Made by a program: the position numbers and the translations under genes | The notes under the pieces: generated by a model | The model's input: the letters and a program-made list of their open reading frames with translations, nothing else | The model's database searches: none | What the model was told of the DNA's origin: nothing | Origin: Thermoproteota archaeon | GTDB lineage: Archaea > Thermoproteota > Methanomethylicia > Methanomethylicales > B66-G16 | Assembly: GCA_003649085.1 (NCBI GenBank) | Contig: QMQV01000065.1 | Location: forward strand, 1-7,850 | Length of the DNA stretch: 7,850 nt | Reading direction: 5' to 3' | Shown: positions 5,109 through 7,850 of the stretch, in pieces | Layout of the letters: every line of letters starts with the position of its first letter | How positions within the stretch are numbered: position 1 is the first letter of the stretch

Positions 5109-5236
5109 TTGAACGTAGTTGCAGGCATCTTATGTGGAGGGTACAGCAAGAGCTTAGGAAGGATTTGAAGACGATTCTAGACGAGAGGCTTGCCCGAATG
5201 GAGAAGGATATCGCTGAGATCGGCGAAGCTACCCAG
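5109..5236 (+). pseudogene. Fragment of a MobA-like nucleotidyltransferase (N-terminus, frameshifted)
   Basis: TTG 5109 opens NVVAGILCGGYSKSLGRI before a TGA at 5166-5168. The block VAGILCGGYSKSLGR matches the nucleotide-binding N-terminus of MobA-like molybdenum cofactor guanylyltransferases ('a.iLaGG.SrRmGrdK'). In the frame beginning at 5132 the sequence continues LKTILDERLARMEKDIAEI, which fits the next helix of the same family ('GG+tilerl.erme..f.ei') but the expected DKALL...GG segment between them is missing. So this reads as a MobA-like gene with a short deletion and frameshift; the remaining two thirds are gone or unrecognisable, though the 5132 frame stays open to 5332. The strong upstream Shine-Dalgarno supports a once-real gene. 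The second half of the assignment is weaker than the first. Confidence 0.5.
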
Positions 5237-5326
5237 GCCTGTCTCAGAGGGAAATGTGGTATACGATGTTTACCGAGGAAGTCGAGGCTCGGCTACCCTT
5301 ATAATGTGTTCTGTTTCAAGAGATAC

Positions 5327-5336
5327 CTATAAATAT
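5327..5336 (+). promoter_or_regulatory. TATA box before the DUF3782-like fragment
   Basis: CTATAAATAT is a near-ideal archaeal TATA box. Its centre is about 31 bases before ATG 5363, which predicts a start site only a few bases from the ATG. It is the cleanest promoter in the window and supports 5363 as a genuine gene start even though the gene body is damaged. Confidence 0.5.
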
Positions 5337-5362
5337 CAGGTCAGATCCATAGTTGCTGGAAA

Positions 5363-5605
5363 ATGGAAGCCGAGCTGAGATCGAGGATCCTTAAGCTCCT
5401 GAAAGAGGACGAGGGATTCAGATACGCCGTAGCTGGGCCGATAGGGTTAGAGGATCTTAGACGAGGAAAACTCAGAACTGCTAATAAAACTGCTCCGCAA
5501 AATCAACCGAAAAGGGAAAGTAACCATAGCGCTGACAACAACAGACCTATACGAAAAGCTACCAACAACAAGAGACTACACATTAAAAAAAGGACCCTAC
5601 ATTAA
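5363..5605 (+). pseudogene. Truncated DUF3782-like protein (N-terminus only)
   Basis: ATG 5363 begins MEAELRSRILKLLKEDEGFR followed by YAVAGPIGLEDLRRG. This matches, from memory, the conserved start of an archaeal family (DUF3782 type) in which 'LLkeDeeFRyAVaGliGl.e' leads into a long coiled coil and then a PD-(D/E)XK nuclease-like domain, 200 residues or more in total. Here the frame stays open to TAA at 5603-5605 (80 codons), but after about residue 35 it becomes a lysine/asparagine-rich string (NKTAPQNQPKRESNHSADNN) unlike the family, while another frame of the same DNA looks more protein-like. The gene is therefore a 5' fragment joined to foreign sequence, and probably not functional. It has a good TATA box of its own. 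Confidence 0.45.
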
Positions 5606-5621
5606 ATCCGTGCGCTGGTGA
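5451..5621 (+). pseudogene. Open frame without start codon, unassigned protein fragment
   Basis: Between TAG 5448-5450 and TGA 5619-5621 this frame is open for 56 codons and reads like real protein: ILDEENSELLIKLLRKINRK followed by GKVTIALTTTDLYEKLPTTR and DYTLKKGPYIKSVRW. It contains no ATG, GTG or TTG codon in a useful position. It overlaps the tail of the 5363 frame and is the better coding candidate there. It is probably an internal or C-terminal piece of a lost gene. I do not recognise the family. Confidence 0.35.
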
Positions 5622-5750
5622 CAGGACTTATTAATCTCTGCAAGGGTAAACTTCTGCTCCCTGCAGGTGACGAGTTTGGCAAGTAAGGCTGAAAACCTAT
5701 TTTGGGGATATCAAAGGAATGCTCCCGCGCGCATAGGTGTTGAAAATTAG
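5622..5750 (+). other. Possible continuation of a relic frame
   Basis: The same frame continues beyond TGA 5619-5621 to TAG 5748-5750 and ends ENLFWGYQRNAPARIGVEN. The ending has the flavour of a decayed C-terminal tail, for instance of a transposase, but I cannot name a family. A minus-strand frame (5814-5602) over the same DNA is also open and may merely mirror it. Confidence 0.2.
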
Positions 5751-5800
5751 TTAAAAATGGTTTTAAGTCTGTTTTTGCATATTTAGGCTTGTTACGGACT

Positions 5801-5808
5801 CCTTTAAT
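5801..5808 (+). promoter_or_regulatory. Possible TATA element for the epimerase operon
   Basis: CCTTTAAT is centred about 29 bases before ATG 5834 and could direct a leaderless transcript; ATATCTTAAA at 5813-5822 is an alternative but too close to the start. No Shine-Dalgarno precedes the gene. The call is weak. Confidence 0.25.
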
Positions 5809-5833
5809 GAGCATATCTTAAAAGTGCTTAGTG

Positions 5834-6778
5834 ATGGCAAAAAGAGCGCTAGTGACAGGAGGAGCAGGTTTCATCGGAAGTCATCTAGTTAAAAGGCTCG
5901 TAAAATCGGGATTTGACGTAAGAGTTCTAGACAACTTTCACTCGGGTAGAAAAGAAAATCTAACTGAAGTAATAGACAGAATAGAATTAATAAAAGGCGA
6001 TATCAGAAACTACAAAACAGTAGAAAAATCAGTTAAAGGAGTAGATGCAATCTTCCACCTTGCAGCATTAATAGATGTTCAAGAATCATTAAGAAAACCA
6101 AAAACCTATCATGAAGTCAACTCTACAGGCACTTTAAACCTATTAAAAGCAGCTACTAAACAGAAAATAACCAAATTCATCTACACATCTACATGTGCCG
6201 TTTACGGAAATCCAATAAGACTACCAATAGACGAGAATCATCCATTAAACCCATTATCCCCCTATGCCGCGAGCAAACTATCTGCTGAAAACTATTGTAA
6301 AGCTTTTTCTAAATCTTATGGACTAAAGACTACAATTCTGAGACTGTTCAACGTTTATGGCCCCAACCAAAATACAAGCAAATATTCAGGCGTAATCCTA
6401 GAGTTCATAAAGAGAATACGAAGAGACAAGCCTCCAATAATATTTGGCGATGGAAATCAAACCAGAGATTTCATATACGTAGAAGATGTAGCAGATTTTT
6501 TAATAAAGGCACTAGAGATCGATGCTAACGGAGTTTTCAACATAGGAACTGGAAAACAAACTTCAATAAACCAATTAGCCTCTACTTTACTCAAAATCAC
6601 CGGAAAATCACATTTAAAACCAATATACGAGAAACCGAGACCAGGTGACATAAAACATAGCGTAGCCGATATATCAAAAGCTGTGAAAACCTTTCACATC
6701 AAACCTAAAACCTCTCTAGAAGAAGGCTTGAAAATCATGATAAATAGCGTCAATAATCCTGAATATTCCGCCATATGA
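5834..6778 (+). CDS. NAD-dependent nucleotide-sugar epimerase (extended SDR, GalE-like)
   Basis: A 314-residue cytoplasmic extended short-chain dehydrogenase. The Rossmann nucleotide-binding motif TGGAGFIGSHL is at 8-18, followed by the acidic residue after the second strand (VLDNF, D33) that selects NAD over NADP, FHLAAL at 75-80, YTSTCAVYG at 117-125 with the active-site Ser/Thr, and the catalytic SPYAASK with Y144 and K148. LRLFNVYGP at 169-177 and GDGNQTRDFIYVEDVA at 205-220 are substrate-domain hallmarks. These proteins interconvert UDP- or GDP-linked sugars (UDP-glucose 4-epimerase, UDP-GlcNAc epimerase and relatives); the exact substrate is not readable. ATG 5834 is preferred over GTG 5831 because MAKRALVTGG is the usual beginning. 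It precedes a small ORF and a glycosyltransferase by four bases or so, suggesting an operon supplying sugar donors for a surface glycan. Confidence 0.9.
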   Translation: MAKRALVTGGAGFIGSHLVKRLVKSGFDVRVLDNFHSGRKENLTEVIDRIELIKGDIRNYKTVEKSVKGVDAIFHLAALIDVQESLRKPKTYHEVNSTGTLNLLKAATKQKITKFIYTSTCAVYGNPIRLPIDENHPLNPLSPYAASKLSAENYCKAFSKSYGLKTTILRLFNVYGPNQNTSKYSGVILEFIKRIRRDKPPIIFGDGNQTRDFIYVEDVADFLIKALEIDANGVFNIGTGKQTSINQLASTLLKITGKSHLKPIYEKPRPGDIKHSVADISKAVKTFHIKPKTSLEEGLKIMINSVNNPEYSAI

Positions 6779-6782
6779 AAAC

Positions 6783-7022
6783 ATGAAAACGAGTTTTAAA
6801 CAAAATAAAGGAAAGAGAACGCTAGTAACAAGGGAACTTAGCCTAAAAACGTTTAATATGCTTTTACAGGAGATAGAAGAGAACAGTAGAAGTTGGCCAG
6901 GTGATGTAAAACTTGTGCCTTTCAAAATAACAAAAGCAAAGCAAAAAGGATCGAAACCAAAAACAAATAGTAGAAATGCCGTGAAGAATACAATTACTGA
7001 TTTATCGAACCTATCACTGTAA
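6783..7022 (+). CDS. Small lysine-rich protein of unknown function (79 aa)
   Basis: ATG 6783 lies four bases after the epimerase stop and the frame ends in TAA at 7020-7022. The product is basic and polar, with a helix-like middle (TRELSLKTFNMLLQEIEENS), then SWPGDVKLVPFKITKAKQKG and a Ser/Asn/Lys-rich end. No membrane segment, signal or family is recognised. It is exactly in phase with the glycosyltransferase downstream, separated only by one TAA, so it could be an N-terminal extension cut off by a nonsense mutation, or a separate small gene. A 112-codon minus-strand frame over the same DNA is hydrophobic only because it is antisense to lysine-rich sequence. Confidence 0.45.
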   Translation: MKTSFKQNKGKRTLVTRELSLKTFNMLLQEIEENSRSWPGDVKLVPFKITKAKQKGSKPKTNSRNAVKNTITDLSNLSL

Positions 7023-7850
7023 TTAATCAAGGGAGAGATTACGAATATTAACAAAAAGCCCTATATCATTGCTTGTATTCCTGCATACAACGAAGAAAAT
7101 ACAATAGCAAAGGTAATTTTGAAAACCAAGAAGTACGTAGACAAAATAATCGTATGTGATGACGGATCGACGGATATGACTGCAGAAATAGCAGAAGCAC
7201 TAGGAGCGGAAGTAATAAGACATGAGAGGAACATGGGCTATGGGGCCGCTATAGGATCATTATTCCAGAGGGCCAGAGAGGAAAATGCCGATATAATGAT
7301 AACGTTGGACGCCGATGGCCAGCACGATCCAGACGATATCCCAAGGCTGATAAAGCCAATAATGGATCAGGAAGCGGACATAGTAATCGGATCGAGATTC
7401 CTAACGAAAGACGTTGAGATCCCTGCCTATCGCAAGATTGGGATCAAGGTAATAAACTGGATCATGAGAGCGAAAGCTAAGGCGATAACAGACACGCAGT
7501 CAGGATACAGAGCCTATTCGAAGAGAGCATTACAATTAATCAAACCCGCTGAGATGGGAATGGGTGTAAGCACAGAAATACTCTTGAAAGCAGAACAAAG
7601 CAACCTAAAGATAAAGGAAGTTCCGATAAGGATATCCTATAAAGTGGAGCAACCTTCGACGATAAACCCTCTAACGCACGCATTAGACGTGATCTTCAGC
7701 ACTATAAAACAACTATCGATACGACATCCGCTAATGTTCTATGGGATACCTGGAGCAATCTCGCTACTAGTAGCGTTAGGTGCAGGCCTAGTGTTAATCC
7801 ATTTATTCAACACTACGAGGTACTTCAGTTTGCCACTAGCAATAATAGCC
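7023..7850 (+). CDS. GT2-family glycosyltransferase, DPM1/dolichyl-phosphate type, partial (3' end missing)
   Basis: The frame after TAA 7020-7022 is open for 276 codons to the right edge. It carries all GT-A family 2 marks: YIIACIPAYNEENTIAKVIL, the UDP/GDP-binding IIVCDDGSTDMTAEIAEALG, NMGYGAAI, the metal-binding DxD in TLDADGQHDPDDIPRL, GSRF, and DTQSGYRAYSK. After about 225 residues come RHPLMFYGIPGAISLLVALG and further hydrophobic residues, the start of a C-terminal membrane anchor. Such enzymes move a sugar from a nucleotide donor to dolichyl or polyprenyl phosphate at the cytoplasmic face for N-glycan or polysaccharide assembly. No ATG, GTG or TTG lies between the stop and the first essential strand; the first, TTG 7119, would delete it. 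Family members probably begin close to 7032-7047 (GGGAG at 7031-7035; ATT 7038 or 7047). The interval is given as the whole open frame since the start is unresolved. Confidence 0.88.

Larger units (their letters stand above)
5049..5830. other. Gene graveyard between vapC and the epimerase
   Basis: About 780 bases with no intact gene, but with several protein-like pieces in changing frames: a MobA-like N-terminus (5109-5236), a DUF3782-like N-terminus (from 5363), an unassigned frame without start codon (5451-5621) and its possible continuation to 5750. The succession of truncated N-termini and frame switches suggests repeated insertion and deletion at this point. Confidence 0.55.

Noticed and set aside
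5190..5378. Plus-strand 62-codon frame between the MobA-like and DUF3782-like fragments
   Set aside because: No recognisable family, no ribosome binding site, and it overlaps better supported fragments; at most more debris.
5602..5814. Minus-strand 70-codon frame
   Set aside because: No promoter or ribosome binding site and no family; it mirrors the plus-strand relic frame. Kept only as an alternative reading of that debris.
6457..6651. Minus-strand 64-codon frame
   Set aside because: Antisense to the epimerase gene.
6716..7054. Minus-strand 112-codon hydrophobic frame that looks like a membrane protein
   Set aside because: The hydrophobicity follows from being antisense to Lys/Asn-rich codons; it overlaps the epimerase end and the 79-residue ORF.

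Overview
The window looks like a piece of an archaeal chromosome, most likely from the Thermoproteota (crenarchaeal or a related TACK lineage) and probably thermophilic. The evidence is three PaREP1-type genes, an AbrB-type and a VapBC-type toxin-antitoxin gene set, a DPM1-like glycosyltransferase, frequent GTG/TTG starts, promoters that look leaderless, and TATA boxes rather than bacterial -35/-10 elements. This assignment rests on gene content read by eye, not on a marker gene.

Layout. 1-231 (minus): the 5' part of an AbrB/SpoVT-fold antitoxin gene running off the left edge. 232-619: mostly non-coding, with one possible 41-codon ORF. 620-1134: a PaREP1-family gene broken by what looks like a one-base deletion near 682. 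1279-1770: an intact PaREP1 paralogue. 1936-3072: a multi-pass lipid-linked polysaccharide flippase, followed without a gap by a 60-codon ORF of unknown function. 3384-3860: a third PaREP1 paralogue. 3861-4420: about 560 bases without a solid gene, holding short relic-like frames, a 15-bp palindrome and a distinctly GC-rich patch (about 59% against about 36% just upstream) that may be a structured RNA or a decayed element. 4421-5048: an overlapping vapB-vapC pair with a palindrome in its promoter. 5049-5830: a gene graveyard with a MobA-like N-terminal fragment, the N-terminus of a DUF3782-like protein behind a good TATA box, and two further broken frames. 5834-6778: an extended-SDR nucleotide-sugar epimerase. 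6783-7022: a small lysine-rich ORF. 7023-7850: a GT2 glycosyltransferase running off the right edge, without an ATG, GTG or TTG in a usable position.

The flippase, epimerase and glycosyltransferase belong to one theme: making and exporting a lipid-linked surface glycan (S-layer or archaellin N-glycan, or a cell-surface polysaccharide). They are split by stress and toxin-antitoxin genes (AbrB, PaREP1/HEPN-like, VapBC) and debris, so this looks like an accessory region with high turnover. The most interesting items are the repeated ribbon-helix-helix plus HEPN-like fusion architecture of the PaREP1 genes with divergence at a putative catalytic position, the missing start codon of the glycosyltransferase, and the GC-rich hairpin-forming patch before vapBC.
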